This document shows positions 45,155 through 54,679 of a stretch of DNA of 64,000 nt, one piece after another (positions within the stretch are counted from its first letter, which is position 1; each line of letters opens with the position of its first letter). The notes under the pieces were generated by a model. The model ran no database searches and was not told the DNA's origin. It worked only from the letters and a program-made list of their open reading frames with translations. A program made the position numbers and the translations under genes. The stretch comes from Tateyamaria sp. syn59 (GTDB taxonomy: Bacteria > Pseudomonadota > Alphaproteobacteria > Rhodobacterales > Rhodobacteraceae), in assembly GCF_007995245.1 (NCBI RefSeq), contig NZ_VCBA01000001.1:387730-451729 (forward strand), written 5' to 3'.

Positions 45155-47563
45155 TCAGCCGCGCATTCTGGCGCCATCCGCGTCGAATAGTGGTTTTGTT
45201 GCAAGGCGCGCGCTGCGCATCTGGCCGAGGATTTCGATCTGCACCTTCAGGTCATCCGCGACCCTGTCGGTGGGCACAAAGCCAAGAGCAACGGACGCCT
45301 CTGCATGGTGGGAGTAGCCGCCCGAGGTGCAGAAACCCACGACAGCGCCATCCAGCCAGATTGGTTCATAACCCTGCACATCTGCGCCATCCGCATCGAC
45401 AATGAAGGCGCAAAGCTTTCGGGCGGTACCCTTTGCGCGTTCGGCTTCGGCGGCGCTGCGCCCGATGAACTGGGTGTTCTTCTTCCACGAGATGAAGCGG
45501 TCGAGGCCGGTTTCGGCAGCGGTGTAGTCGGGGGAAAACTCCGACAGCCAGGAGCCGAAGAACTTGTCGAGCCGCAATGACATCATCGCGCGCATGCCGA
45601 AGGGGGTGATGCCGTAGGCTTGCCCTGCCTCCCACAGCGTCCACCAGAGCTGGCGTTGGGCCATGGGATCGCAGTAAATCTCAAACCCCAGATCGCCGGT
45701 GTAGCTGACGCGCTGGACGACGCAGTCGGTCATGCCGACGGTGAGTTCGCGGACGTCGAGGAACTTCATGTCTGCGATGTCTGTGCGTGTGCAGGATTGC
45801 AGCACGTCGCGGGCGCGTGGGCCTGCGAGTTGGAAGCCGTTGCGTTTATCGCTGATATTTTCGATGGTTACACTAGGTTCTTCATGTATTTGGAAGTGGC
45901 GCATATGGACGGCTTGCGCGCCGTAGCTGGCGGTAAGTTGGAAGTCGGTTTCGCTGAGGCAGGACATGGTGAAGTCGCCGATCAGTCGCCCCTTGGCGCT
46001 GAGCATCGGTGTGAGCGAGATACGCCCCGGTTGCGGCACGCGGCCCGCCATGATGCGGTCGAGCCAGGTGCGGGCGTTCGGGCCGCTGACGCGGTATTTG
46101 CCGAAGTTGTGGACTTCGTTGATGCCGACGCTTGCGCGGACGGCTTTGACTTCGCGCGCGGTGGCGGCGAAGGCATCGGAGCGGCGGAAGGATGGGGTTT
46201 CGAAGGTGGGCTCGCCCTCTTGGGCGAAATAGTTGGCCACTTCCAGCCCGTATTGCTGGCCCCAGACGGCGCCCATGTCGGTGAAGATGTCGTACATGGG
46301 TGTGGTGCGGTTGGGGCGGGCTGCGGGCAGTTCCTCGTTCGGGTAGGCGACGGAGAATCGTTTTTGGTAGTTTTCGATGACTTTGGGGCGGGTGTAGCCG
46401 GGGCTGATCCAGTCGCCGAAGCGGGCGACGTCCATGGCGGTCACGTCGCGTTCGCATTCTCCTTCGGTCATCCATTGGGCAAGCATGAGGCCGACACCAC
46501 CGCCTTGGGAGAAGCCTGCCATGACGCCGCAGGCCGACCAGTAGTTGTGCAGGCCCGGGACGGGGCCCACCAGTGGATTGCCGTCGGGTGCGAAGGTGAA
46601 GGGGCCGTGGATGACGGATTTGATCCCTGCGGTTTCGAGGACCGGGAAGCGGTTGTAGGCGAAGGCGATGGAGTCCTCGATCTTGTCGAAATCGTCGGGC
46701 AGGAGTTCGTGGCCGAAGCTCCAAGGCGTGCCGTCGACGGCCCAGGGGCGGCAGGGCTGTTCATAGAAGCCAATGCAGAGGCCGCGGCCCTCTTGCCGCA
46801 GATAGCTTTCACCGGCCGGGTCCATGACGTGCGGGTGTTCGGCATTGCGATTGTAGATGTCAGAGATGTCATCGGTGACGATATACTGGTGCTCCATCGG
46901 GTGGAGCGGCAGGTAAACGCCTGCCATTGCGCCGACCTCGCGTGCCCAGAGGCCACCCGCATTGACCACATGTTCGGCGTGGATCGTGCCCTTGTCCGTG
47001 ACCACGTCCCATGTGCCGTCGGTGCGTTGGTTTGTTTCCTGCACCATGTTGTGGGTTTGGATCGTGGCGCCGCCCATGCGTGCGGCCTTGGCATAGGCGT
47101 GGGTGGTGCCTGACGGATCGAGATGGCCGTCGAGCGGGTCGTAAAGCGCGCCGAGGATGCCGTCGGTGTTGGTGATGGGGGCAATTTTCGCGATTTCGTC
47201 GGGGGTGACTATTTCTGTTTCCAGCCCCATGAAGCGGTGCTTGGCCCGTTCGGCGAGCAACATGTCGAAGCGGTCCTGATTGTCGGCCAGCGTCACGCCA
47301 CCCACGTGGTGCAGGCCGCAGGACATGCCGGTGATCTCTTCCAGCTCCTTGTAGAGCTTGATCGTGTAGCCCTGCAGCGCGGCCATATTGGTGTCGCCGT
47401 TGAGCGTGTGGAAGCCACCGGCGGCGTGCCATGTCGATCCCGACGTCAATTCCGAACGTTCCAGCAGCATCACGTCGGACCAGCCGAGTTTTGTCAGATG
47501 GTAGAGGACAGAGGCGCCGACGACGCCGCCGCCGATGACGGCGACACGGGTGGTGGTTTGCAT
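45155..47563 (-). CDS. Dimethylglycine/sarcosine dehydrogenase-like FAD/GcvT protein (copy 1)
   Basis: This 802-residue protein fuses an FAD-dependent oxidoreductase to a GcvT-type folate-binding domain. The FAD motif is VAVIGGGVVGASVLYHL, and SGSTWHAAGG contains His46, the residue that carries covalent FAD in mammalian dimethylglycine dehydrogenase. The GcvT part begins near residue 410. Such enzymes demethylate dimethylglycine or sarcosine and pass the one-carbon unit to tetrahydrofolate. The ATG at 47563 starts the FAD domain directly. A second copy is at 49089. The substrate of each is not certain. Confidence 0.92.
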   Translation of the reverse strand: MQTTTRVAVIGGGVVGASVLYHLTKLGWSDVMLLERSELTSGSTWHAAGGFHTLNGDTNMAALQGYTIKLYKELEEITGMSCGLHHVGGVTLADNQDRFDMLLAERAKHRFMGLETEIVTPDEIAKIAPITNTDGILGALYDPLDGHLDPSGTTHAYAKAARMGGATIQTHNMVQETNQRTDGTWDVVTDKGTIHAEHVVNAGGLWAREVGAMAGVYLPLHPMEHQYIVTDDISDIYNRNAEHPHVMDPAGESYLRQEGRGLCIGFYEQPCRPWAVDGTPWSFGHELLPDDFDKIEDSIAFAYNRFPVLETAGIKSVIHGPFTFAPDGNPLVGPVPGLHNYWSACGVMAGFSQGGGVGLMLAQWMTEGECERDVTAMDVARFGDWISPGYTRPKVIENYQKRFSVAYPNEELPAARPNRTTPMYDIFTDMGAVWGQQYGLEVANYFAQEGEPTFETPSFRRSDAFAATAREVKAVRASVGINEVHNFGKYRVSGPNARTWLDRIMAGRVPQPGRISLTPMLSAKGRLIGDFTMSCLSETDFQLTASYGAQAVHMRHFQIHEEPSVTIENISDKRNGFQLAGPRARDVLQSCTRTDIADMKFLDVRELTVGMTDCVVQRVSYTGDLGFEIYCDPMAQRQLWWTLWEAGQAYGITPFGMRAMMSLRLDKFFGSWLSEFSPDYTAAETGLDRFISWKKNTQFIGRSAAEAERAKGTARKLCAFIVDADGADVQGYEPIWLDGAVVGFCTSGGYSHHAEASVALGFVPTDRVADDLKVQIEILGQMRSARLATKPLFDADGARMRG

Positions 47564-47606
47564 GGTTTCGATCCTTGGCTTTGGGGTGGCAAGCCGACCC
47601 TTCGGA

Positions 47607-47633
47607 GAGAGTTTATTTGGCAAGATGAAGCCG
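47607..47633 (+). repeat. Possible degenerate copy of the T-rich tail motif
   Basis: The sequence ending in TTTATTTGGCAAGATGAAGC resembles the tail TATTTTTGGCCAGAAGAAGC of the element at 63673-63724, without its G-rich hairpin. It is weak evidence for a third copy. Confidence 0.35.
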
Positions 47634-47704
47634 CGCGGGTGGTTATCTGCGACATGTTCTGTCGGTATTGGGAACGGCGTGGCGCTTCACGGAGTTTGCC
47701 GGGC

Positions 47705-48979
47705 ATGGAGTTTATCAAGCATTTGCCGGCGACGGCCCTGTCCTTGGTTCGCCACTACGGCCGCAAGCTGTGGGTGCGCGTCGCTGCGATGGGCCTTTTT
47801 GCCTTCTTTGCGCTGGGGCTGAGCCAGTTGGTCGAGCCGCTTGTGCCGGAGGACATGGCGACCACGTTGCCCGGATCAGCGGCGGACCGGCTCTTGAACG
47901 TGATTGCCAATGCGATGCTGGCGGTCACGACCTTTTCGCTGACGGTGATGGTCAGCGTGTATCAGTCGTCCTCGACCCAGTGGACGCCGCGGGTGCATCA
48001 GCTGATCATGCAGGACAGCGTGACACAGAACACGCTTGCGGCGTTCATCGGAGCATACGTCTACGCGCTTGTGGCCATCGTGCTGCGCGAGGTTGGCATT
48101 TACGTCGATGATCGTGCGCTCGTCTTGTTCTGGTTGACGGTTCTGGTGCTGGCCTTTGTCGTGTGGTCCTTGATCCGTTGGACGCTGCACCTGCAGACGC
48201 TAGGCTCGCTCATCGACACGACCCGGCAGGTCGAAGAGATCACACGCCAGCAGTTTCAGGAGCGGCTGGACACCCCGTGTCTTGGGGCCTGTCCGTGGAC
48301 CAGCGATTTGCCACAGAGCGCCTGGCCCGTACCCGCGGGTGACAGTGGTTACTTGCAATATCTCTACCCGGACGCGTTGCAACAGGTCGCTTGCGAGCAT
48401 GATGTGACCCTGTATTTCCCGTGCAGCATCGGCAGCTTCGTCTTTGTCAACGAACCGATGGTTTACGTGGTCGGGGCGCCGGAGGATCGCGACGCTCTGG
48501 TCGAGGAGGTCGAGCGCCTCGCCGTTATCGGCGATGTGCGCACATACGACCAGGATCCGCGTTTTGGCCTGTTGGTGATGTCGGAGATTGGGTCGAAAGC
48601 CTTGTCGCCCGGCGTGAATGATCCGGGCACCGCGATTGACGTGCTGAACCGATCCGCGCGCATCCTGTCGCTTTACAAGGATGAAACAACGAGCGACCGG
48701 CCTCCCGACCACGACCGGTTGCACGTGCGTCCGCTGGCATCACAGGATCTGATTATTGATGCCTTTGCCGGAATTGCCCGCGACGGTGCAGGCGAGGTTG
48801 AGGTGCAGCAGCGGCTGCAACGGGTGATGGCCGGGTTGATGCAACACCCTGACCGCGGTCTGAGCGCGGCTGCGACCGAGTTGGGCGCCGAGTTCCTGGA
48901 CCGGGCGAAAGAGGCGATCACCTGGGCGCCAGATCGGGACCGGCTGGTGTCCAAAGCGGCCAAGCGACTGCACGACTGA
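47705..48979 (+). CDS. DUF2254 family membrane protein
   Basis: This 424-residue protein has about four N-terminal membrane helices (VAAMGLFAFFALGLSQLVEP, NVIANAMLAVTTFSLTVMVS, and two more) and a soluble C-terminal half (VYVVGAPEDRDALVEEVERL and SEIGSKALSPGVNDPGTAID). The pattern matches DUF2254, of unknown function, possibly a channel. It lies between two dehydrogenase genes but reads away from the first, and 109 bases before the second. Confidence 0.88.
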   Translation: MEFIKHLPATALSLVRHYGRKLWVRVAAMGLFAFFALGLSQLVEPLVPEDMATTLPGSAADRLLNVIANAMLAVTTFSLTVMVSVYQSSSTQWTPRVHQLIMQDSVTQNTLAAFIGAYVYALVAIVLREVGIYVDDRALVLFWLTVLVLAFVVWSLIRWTLHLQTLGSLIDTTRQVEEITRQQFQERLDTPCLGACPWTSDLPQSAWPVPAGDSGYLQYLYPDALQQVACEHDVTLYFPCSIGSFVFVNEPMVYVVGAPEDRDALVEEVERLAVIGDVRTYDQDPRFGLLVMSEIGSKALSPGVNDPGTAIDVLNRSARILSLYKDETTSDRPPDHDRLHVRPLASQDLIIDAFAGIARDGAGEVEVQQRLQRVMAGLMQHPDRGLSAAATELGAEFLDRAKEAITWAPDRDRLVSKAAKRLHD

Positions 48980-49088
48980 ATTCGGCCCTGCTTGGTCCTC
49001 AAGCGACGTGCAATGTCGCCGCTGGGCAATCGGGCACCGACGGGCGCGCGCAGGGTACACGGCAGCGAAACACAGCAAAGGCATATCC

Positions 49089-51500
49089 ATGCGCACCCAC
49101 GCACAGGCCGTCGTGATCGGCGGCGGCGTTATCGGCTGTTCCATCCTGTATCATCTGACGAAACTAGGTTGGACGGACGTCATTCTGCTGGAGCGGGATG
49201 AGTTGACCTCCGGCTCCACCTGGCACGCGGCGGCTAATATCCACGGTCTGCATGACAGCACCAACATCAGCCGGATCCAGCACTACACGATGGGACTGTA
49301 TAAGGAGTTGGAGCAGGAGACCGGGCAGGGATGCGGTGTATTTCAACCCGGTTCGCTCTATCTCGCGCAGACGGAGGCACGGGACCATCAGCTACGCTTG
49401 CAGGCGGCGAAAGCCAAGCTTTACGGCATGAACTTTCACGAGGTGAACCGGGCCGAGGCCGAAAGATTGCATCCGCTGGTCGACTACGACGGCATCCGCT
49501 GCATCATGTGGGAACCCGAGGGCGGCAACGTGGACCCGTCTGGTGTGACGGGTGCCTATGCCGCTGGCGCAAAGCAAAACGGGGCGGAGATTGTGCGGTT
49601 TTGCCCTGTCATTGGGACGGAGCAACAGCCTGACGGCACATGGATTGTGCGAACCGAGAAAGGCGATATTGCAACCCCCTGGGTGGTCAATGCTGCGGGC
49701 CTGTGGGGCCGCGAAGTGGCGGCGCTCGCCGGGATCGAGCTGCCGTTGCAGCCAACCGAGCATCAGTATTTTGTGACCGAAACCATTGTAGAGGTCGCAG
49801 CGATGGATCGCCGCTTGCCGTCTGTCGCGGATCGGGACGGCGAATACTACCTGCGGCAAGAGGGGCAGGGGCTGCTTGTTGGGGCCTATGAAAAGGATGT
49901 CCGCTTCTGGGCCGAGGGGGGCACGCCGCAGGGCTTTGGCCACGAGCTTTTCGCTGATGACCTCGAACGGATCGAAGAGAACATGATGCGTGCCATCGAC
50001 CGCGTTCCAGTGGTCGGCACGGCGGGGATCAAGCGGGTGATCAACGGGCCGATGATCTGGTCACCTGATTCCAACGTGCTCTTTGGTCCAGTGCCGGAAC
50101 TAAAGGGTTACTTTTGCTGTAACGGCATTATCCCCGGATTTTCCCAATCCGGCGGGATGGGGCTGCTCGCTGCGCAGTGGATGGTCGAGGGTGAGACGCA
50201 GTACGATATGTTCGCGTGGGACATGGCGCGGTTCGGACCTTGGGCTGGCAAAGCCTTTACCAAGGCGCGGGTGGGCGATCAGTATGCGCACCGCTTCAAG
50301 ATCCATTTTCCGGGCGAGGAACGGGCCGCAGGACGTCCCGTACGCATCCGTCCGGCGCATGACATGCAGGTGCGTCTTGGCGCCAAGATGGGACTGAACT
50401 ACGGATGGGAGCATCCGCTGTATTTTGGCGATGTCGAGGACACAGCGGGCTTTACCCGCCAACCATGGTTCGACCTGGTGGGGGCTGAGGCGCGCATGTT
50501 GCGTGACCGTGGCGGTATCATCGACATCTCGAATTTCGCAAAGTACGTGTGTCACGGACCGGGCGCGGAGAATTGGTTGAACGCCGTCTTTGCCAACCGG
50601 ATGCCGGTCGCCGTCGGGCGATCTTGCCTGACGCCTCTCATTGGCAAGCGGGGCGGGATTGCGGGGGATTTCACCGTGACCCGACTGGGCGAGGATGAAT
50701 TCTGGATCATCGGATCGGGGATGGCGGAACGCTATCACCAGCGGTTTTTCAACGAGGTTCCGTTGCCCGAGGGCACCAGTTTTGTCAGCCAGACAGAGGC
50801 GGTCTGCGGCTTTAACGTGGCGGGTCCCGACAGCCGAGCGCTGTTGCAGCGGTTGACCAACGCGTCTCTCGAGAAGGCAGATTTTCCGTTCATGCGATCG
50901 CAGCGGATCACCCTTGCCGGAGTCGAGGTCGTGGCGTTGCGCGTGTCCTTTACCGGGGATCTGGGGTGGGAACTGCATTGCAAGACCGAAAATCAGCAAC
51001 AACTTTATGCGGCACTTGTTGAGGCCGGACGGGCATTCGGCATCGGACCGGTTGGCAGCCGCGCCTTGATGAGTTTGCGGGTGGAAAAGGGATATGGCTC
51101 GTGGAGCCGGGAATACAGCCCGGAATACTGGCCACAAGAGGTGGGCCTGGATCGCTTGATCAGGCAAGATAAGGATTTTCTCAACAAGCAGGCTGCAGTC
51201 GATGTGATGTCACACGCACCGCGCGAATCATTGGTCATGCTGCACGTAGACACGGCTGACACGGATGCGTCACAGGCGGATGCAACCGGAGGTGAGCCGA
51301 TTTTCCGCGACGGTGCGGGCATCGGTCGCGTCACGTCGGGGACGTATGGTTACAGCGTCGGAATGAGCCTCGCGCTTGGGTTTGTGCGCGACGCGGTCGC
51401 AGGCGACGTGGTGGACGTGAGCATTCTTGGCCGCCCTCATAAGGCAACCATTCTTGGCTCTGCGCCGTTTGATCCGACCGGAGAGAGACTGCGATCCTGA
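49089..51500 (+). CDS. Dimethylglycine/sarcosine dehydrogenase-like FAD/GcvT protein (copy 2)
   Basis: This 803-residue paralogue of the protein at 45155 has the same domain order: FAD motif VVIGGGVIGCSILYHL, His46 in TSGSTWHAAAN, a middle FAO-type segment, and GcvT domains from about residue 415. The sequence differs considerably from copy 1 in the C-terminal part, so the two probably use different methylated amines (for example dimethylglycine and sarcosine). The ATG at 49089 starts directly before the FAD motif. Confidence 0.92.
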   Translation: MRTHAQAVVIGGGVIGCSILYHLTKLGWTDVILLERDELTSGSTWHAAANIHGLHDSTNISRIQHYTMGLYKELEQETGQGCGVFQPGSLYLAQTEARDHQLRLQAAKAKLYGMNFHEVNRAEAERLHPLVDYDGIRCIMWEPEGGNVDPSGVTGAYAAGAKQNGAEIVRFCPVIGTEQQPDGTWIVRTEKGDIATPWVVNAAGLWGREVAALAGIELPLQPTEHQYFVTETIVEVAAMDRRLPSVADRDGEYYLRQEGQGLLVGAYEKDVRFWAEGGTPQGFGHELFADDLERIEENMMRAIDRVPVVGTAGIKRVINGPMIWSPDSNVLFGPVPELKGYFCCNGIIPGFSQSGGMGLLAAQWMVEGETQYDMFAWDMARFGPWAGKAFTKARVGDQYAHRFKIHFPGEERAAGRPVRIRPAHDMQVRLGAKMGLNYGWEHPLYFGDVEDTAGFTRQPWFDLVGAEARMLRDRGGIIDISNFAKYVCHGPGAENWLNAVFANRMPVAVGRSCLTPLIGKRGGIAGDFTVTRLGEDEFWIIGSGMAERYHQRFFNEVPLPEGTSFVSQTEAVCGFNVAGPDSRALLQRLTNASLEKADFPFMRSQRITLAGVEVVALRVSFTGDLGWELHCKTENQQQLYAALVEAGRAFGIGPVGSRALMSLRVEKGYGSWSREYSPEYWPQEVGLDRLIRQDKDFLNKQAAVDVMSHAPRESLVMLHVDTADTDASQADATGGEPIFRDGAGIGRVTSGTYGYSVGMSLALGFVRDAVAGDVVDVSILGRPHKATILGSAPFDPTGERLRS

Positions 51501-51651
51501 CCCGATTTTTTGAAGTTGGCGGGGGCACGAACAAGCACACATACCAACCGATACAGGCCTTTAACTCTCACCGAATGTGAAGCCTGTCCGCGCCCCGGTT
51601 AGGCCTGGGAATGCGTTTACTCTATTTAGCGTCACATGTTAGACGGGAGTT

Positions 51652-52482
51652 ATGGATCGGTCGCTGTTTGATCACGAAGTGCAGGTTTATGTCTCGAATG
51701 GCAGCTCTGCGCATTTCACGATACGTGAAGTGTACGAGCTGTATTTGTCTTGGCAATTGTGGGTTCTCGTCATGGTTGGCTTTTTGATCATGGCGACGGG
51801 GCACCCGGTGACATTGCCGCAATTCGACAGTTTTGGACTGCGATTGGGGTTCTGGTTCGTCGCTCTGTTTGTGTATTTGCTGCTGTCACTGGTTTATACA
51901 CCGTTCACTTATCGCGGGTGGTACGCAGTGTTTGGCCGTCCGATCCCATTGATCGTTTTGTCGACGCCGCTGGTTCTGGTGGCCACATATGTGACGTCGG
52001 GCGGGCTTACCGTCCTGTTTGAACCAGGCAATCCGCCGTTTTCGAGCATGACCTGGCAAATGAACGTCCGCAATGTGTTGGTTGCACATGTGTTCGAAAC
52101 GGCGGCCCTGATGTGGTTGCTGCCAGCGCAGCGTGCGCGCAAGGCGGCGGCAACTGACGCGCGGGAGGTGACACTTTCAGGCCGTACGATGTCGCTTGAT
52201 CGGGTTGTGCGGGTCAAGGCTGCTGAACACTATCTTGAAATCCACACGGCCGACGGCGTTGAAGTTCTGCGCGAGCGTTTGGCCACGTTTCTCGAACAGG
52301 TCAGGCCGGAAGATGGCATCCAGACGCACCGCTCGCACTGGGTTGCGCGGGACACAGCGCAATCGCTATCCGGGTCCAAGCTGACGTTGCATGACGGGGG
52401 CAAAGTGCCGGTCGCGCGCGGACGGATGGACGATGTGCGCGCCTGGCTTGATGCGCACGCGGATGACCAGAAAGTGGCGTGA
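51652..52482 (+). CDS. Membrane-bound LytTR-type transcription factor
   Basis: This 276-residue protein has about four membrane helices at residues 34-160 (WQLWVLVMVGFLIMATG, FWFVALFVYLLLSLV, and others) and a C-terminal LytTR DNA-binding domain at about 175-268 (VVRVKAAEHYLEIHTADGVE, HRSHWVARDT). There is no receiver domain, so it may sense a membrane signal directly. Its target is unknown. The neighbouring genes offer no clear candidate. Confidence 0.87.
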   Translation: MDRSLFDHEVQVYVSNGSSAHFTIREVYELYLSWQLWVLVMVGFLIMATGHPVTLPQFDSFGLRLGFWFVALFVYLLLSLVYTPFTYRGWYAVFGRPIPLIVLSTPLVLVATYVTSGGLTVLFEPGNPPFSSMTWQMNVRNVLVAHVFETAALMWLLPAQRARKAAATDAREVTLSGRTMSLDRVVRVKAAEHYLEIHTADGVEVLRERLATFLEQVRPEDGIQTHRSHWVARDTAQSLSGSKLTLHDGGKVPVARGRMDDVRAWLDAHADDQKVA

Positions 52483-52491
52483 AGCCCGTCG

Positions 52492-53802
52492 TCAGTCCAG
52501 GCCGCGGATGCGTAGCGCAGTGATCCTGTTGCCTTCGCGCTCGGTCACCTCGAACCGAAACCCATGAAAGCTGAACACCTGGCCCACCGTCGGGATCATC
52601 TGCGCCTCGTGGATCACAAGCCCCGCGACCGTGTTCGCCTCGTCATCCGGCAGGTTCCACTCCGTTGCCCGATTGAGGTCGCGGATCGTCATGGCGCCGT
52701 CGATGTAATAGTGCCCATCCTCGCCGCGCTGCACGACGTCATCGCCGTCGGGGTCAAACTCGTCCGTGATCTCGCCCACGATTTCTTCTAGGATGTCTTC
52801 GAGCGTGATGAGGCCCTGCAGTGAGCCATACTCGTCTACGACCAGGGCAAAATGCGTGCGCATCCGCAGAAACTGGCGCATCTGATCATCGAGCGTCGTT
52901 GTCTCGGGTACGAAATAGGGCGGCATGGCCACTTGGCGGATGTCGAAATTCTTGAGCGCCGCGGCTTCGCCATCCGGTCCGCCGATCACCTGGTACATCG
53001 CGCGCAGCAGGTCCTTGGCGTGGATCACGCCGATGATGTTTTCCTGTTCGCCGCGGTAGACGGGCAGGCGGGTGTGGTTCGACTGCAGGCATTGTTCCAG
53101 TATGGCCTGCGGGTCGTCGTCGGCATTGATCATCTCAATGCCCGAGCGGTGGAGCATGATCTCTTCGACGGTGCGGTCACCCAGATCCAAGGCTCCCAGA
53201 ATGCGGTCGCGGTCTTCTTTTTCAACGACTCCTTCGGAGTGGCCAAGTTGCAGCGCGCCTGCGATCTCTTCCCTGACCGCCATGATATGGCTGTCGGGGT
53301 CAATCCTGACGCCGAACACGCGCAACACGCCCCGGACCAACAGGCGCACCGCTGCCACGATGGGCGAGAACACCAGCACGACCACTGAAATTGGCCGCGA
53401 CACGAGCGAGGCGGCCTTTTCCGCGTTGGTGATGGCGTATGTTTTCGGCAGCACCTCGGCAAAGACGAGGACGAGGATGGTCATCACCAGCGTGGCCAGC
53501 GCCACACCGGATTCGCCAAAGGCTCGCGTAAACAGGGCCGTGGCCAGCGATGTGGCGAGGATATTCACAAGGTTGTTGCCCAGAAGGACAGAGCCGATCA
53601 GCCGTTCGTTGTCTTCGGTGATGTCCAGCGCACGCTCGGCCCCGCGTGACCCCTTGTCAGCCTGTGCCCGCAGCTTCCCGCGTGAGGCCGCAGTCAGAGC
53701 CGTTTCCGAGCCGGAAAAGAAGCCGGACATGACAAGCAGGCCAAGGATAACCGCGCTGGTGATCCAGAAGGCTGCGTCCAGCGTCGATGTGGGGTCGTCC
53801 AT
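52492..53802 (-). CDS. CNNM/CorC-family membrane protein with CBS domains
   Basis: This 436-residue protein has an N-terminal transmembrane CNNM domain (VILGLLVMSGFFSGSETALT), paired CBS domains (VEEIMLHRSGIEMINADDD, LITLEDILEEIVGEITDE), and a C-terminal CorC/HlyC domain. Members affect magnesium or cobalt efflux. AAGGA precedes the ATG at 53802. It is divergent from the phosphoesterase gene. Confidence 0.93.
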   Translation of the reverse strand: MDDPTSTLDAAFWITSAVILGLLVMSGFFSGSETALTAASRGKLRAQADKGSRGAERALDITEDNERLIGSVLLGNNLVNILATSLATALFTRAFGESGVALATLVMTILVLVFAEVLPKTYAITNAEKAASLVSRPISVVVLVFSPIVAAVRLLVRGVLRVFGVRIDPDSHIMAVREEIAGALQLGHSEGVVEKEDRDRILGALDLGDRTVEEIMLHRSGIEMINADDDPQAILEQCLQSNHTRLPVYRGEQENIIGVIHAKDLLRAMYQVIGGPDGEAAALKNFDIRQVAMPPYFVPETTTLDDQMRQFLRMRTHFALVVDEYGSLQGLITLEDILEEIVGEITDEFDPDGDDVVQRGEDGHYYIDGAMTIRDLNRATEWNLPDDEANTVAGLVIHEAQMIPTVGQVFSFHGFRFEVTEREGNRITALRIRGLD

Positions 53803-53833
53803 TCGTGATTTATCCTTTGGTGGTGCATGGGTT

Positions 53834-54679
53834 ATGGAGGTGCAAAGCGATGCAATCAAGGGATGCAGCGGGATGCGGGTGCACGATCTGGGTATGCTGG
53901 ACGGACCTGTTCTTTTGTTCGGCGGGCCCTATTCCAATCTTCAGGCGACAAGGGCGGTTCTGGAACAGGCCAGCCGTTTCGCGGCAAAACCGGTCTGCAC
54001 CGGTGATGTCGTCGCTTACTGCGCGCGCCCCGCGGAAACTGTTGCGGCCATTCGCGCGGCGGAGTGCGCTGTTGTGGCGGGTAACTGCGAGGCGCAGTTG
54101 GCAGCTGAAGCCGACGACTGCGGCTGTGGGTTTGAGGATGGCAGCACCTGCGATCTGTTGTCTGCCGGATGGTACAGCTTTGCCCAATCGCGGATCGATG
54201 CCGATGCGCTGGCCTGGATGGCCAGCTTGCCGGAAATCATATTGTTTACGCATGCTGGCGCACGCTACGCTGTGATCCATGGCGGCGTGTCGAACGTCGC
54301 GCGATTTGTGTGGTCATCCTCTCCGATGTCGGTGTTCCAGGCCGAGTGGGCGGCGGCCGAGGCGCAGGTCGGCCCCGTGGATCATGTTGTTGCGGGCCAT
54401 TCAGGGCTCCCGTTTCAGCGCGATGTCGGAGCGGGTCGGTGGATCAATGCAGGCGTGGTCGGAATGCCGCCGCACGACGGATTGAAACAGACTGCCTTCA
54501 TGGTTCTGGACAACGGTCAGCCCGTCCTACACCGCCTCGATTATGACGTGGATGCAGCCGTGTCCGACATGGAAAACGCCAGGTTGACCCAAGGCTATGA
54601 CATCGCCTTGCGCACGGGCTATTGGCCGTCCGAGGATGTTCTGCCGCCCGATTTGCGCTTGTCCTTCGCCAACGGGTGA
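53834..54679 (+). CDS. Metallophosphoesterase-like protein with altered metal site
   Basis: This 281-residue protein keeps the overall order of calcineurin-type phosphoesterase motifs but several ligands are changed. The first motif reads FGGPYSN (residues 29-35) instead of D-x-H; the second is GDVVAYC (58-64); GNHE is GNCE (83-86); the late motifs are TH (139-140), IHGG (148-151) and GHS (188-190) instead of GHxH. A cysteine cluster, CGCGFEDGSTC (96-106), is unusual. It may bind different metals or be inactive. The start is either 53834 or 53873. Its 3' end overlaps xerD by 61 bases. Confidence 0.75.
   Translation: MEVQSDAIKGCSGMRVHDLGMLDGPVLLFGGPYSNLQATRAVLEQASRFAAKPVCTGDVVAYCARPAETVAAIRAAECAVVAGNCEAQLAAEADDCGCGFEDGSTCDLLSAGWYSFAQSRIDADALAWMASLPEIILFTHAGARYAVIHGGVSNVARFVWSSSPMSVFQAEWAAAEAQVGPVDHVVAGHSGLPFQRDVGAGRWINAGVVGMPPHDGLKQTAFMVLDNGQPVLHRLDYDVDAAVSDMENARLTQGYDIALRTGYWPSEDVLPPDLRLSFANG

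Noticed and set aside
45620-47113. 497-codon plus-strand frame
   Set aside because: It is antisense to the dimethylglycine dehydrogenase-like gene.
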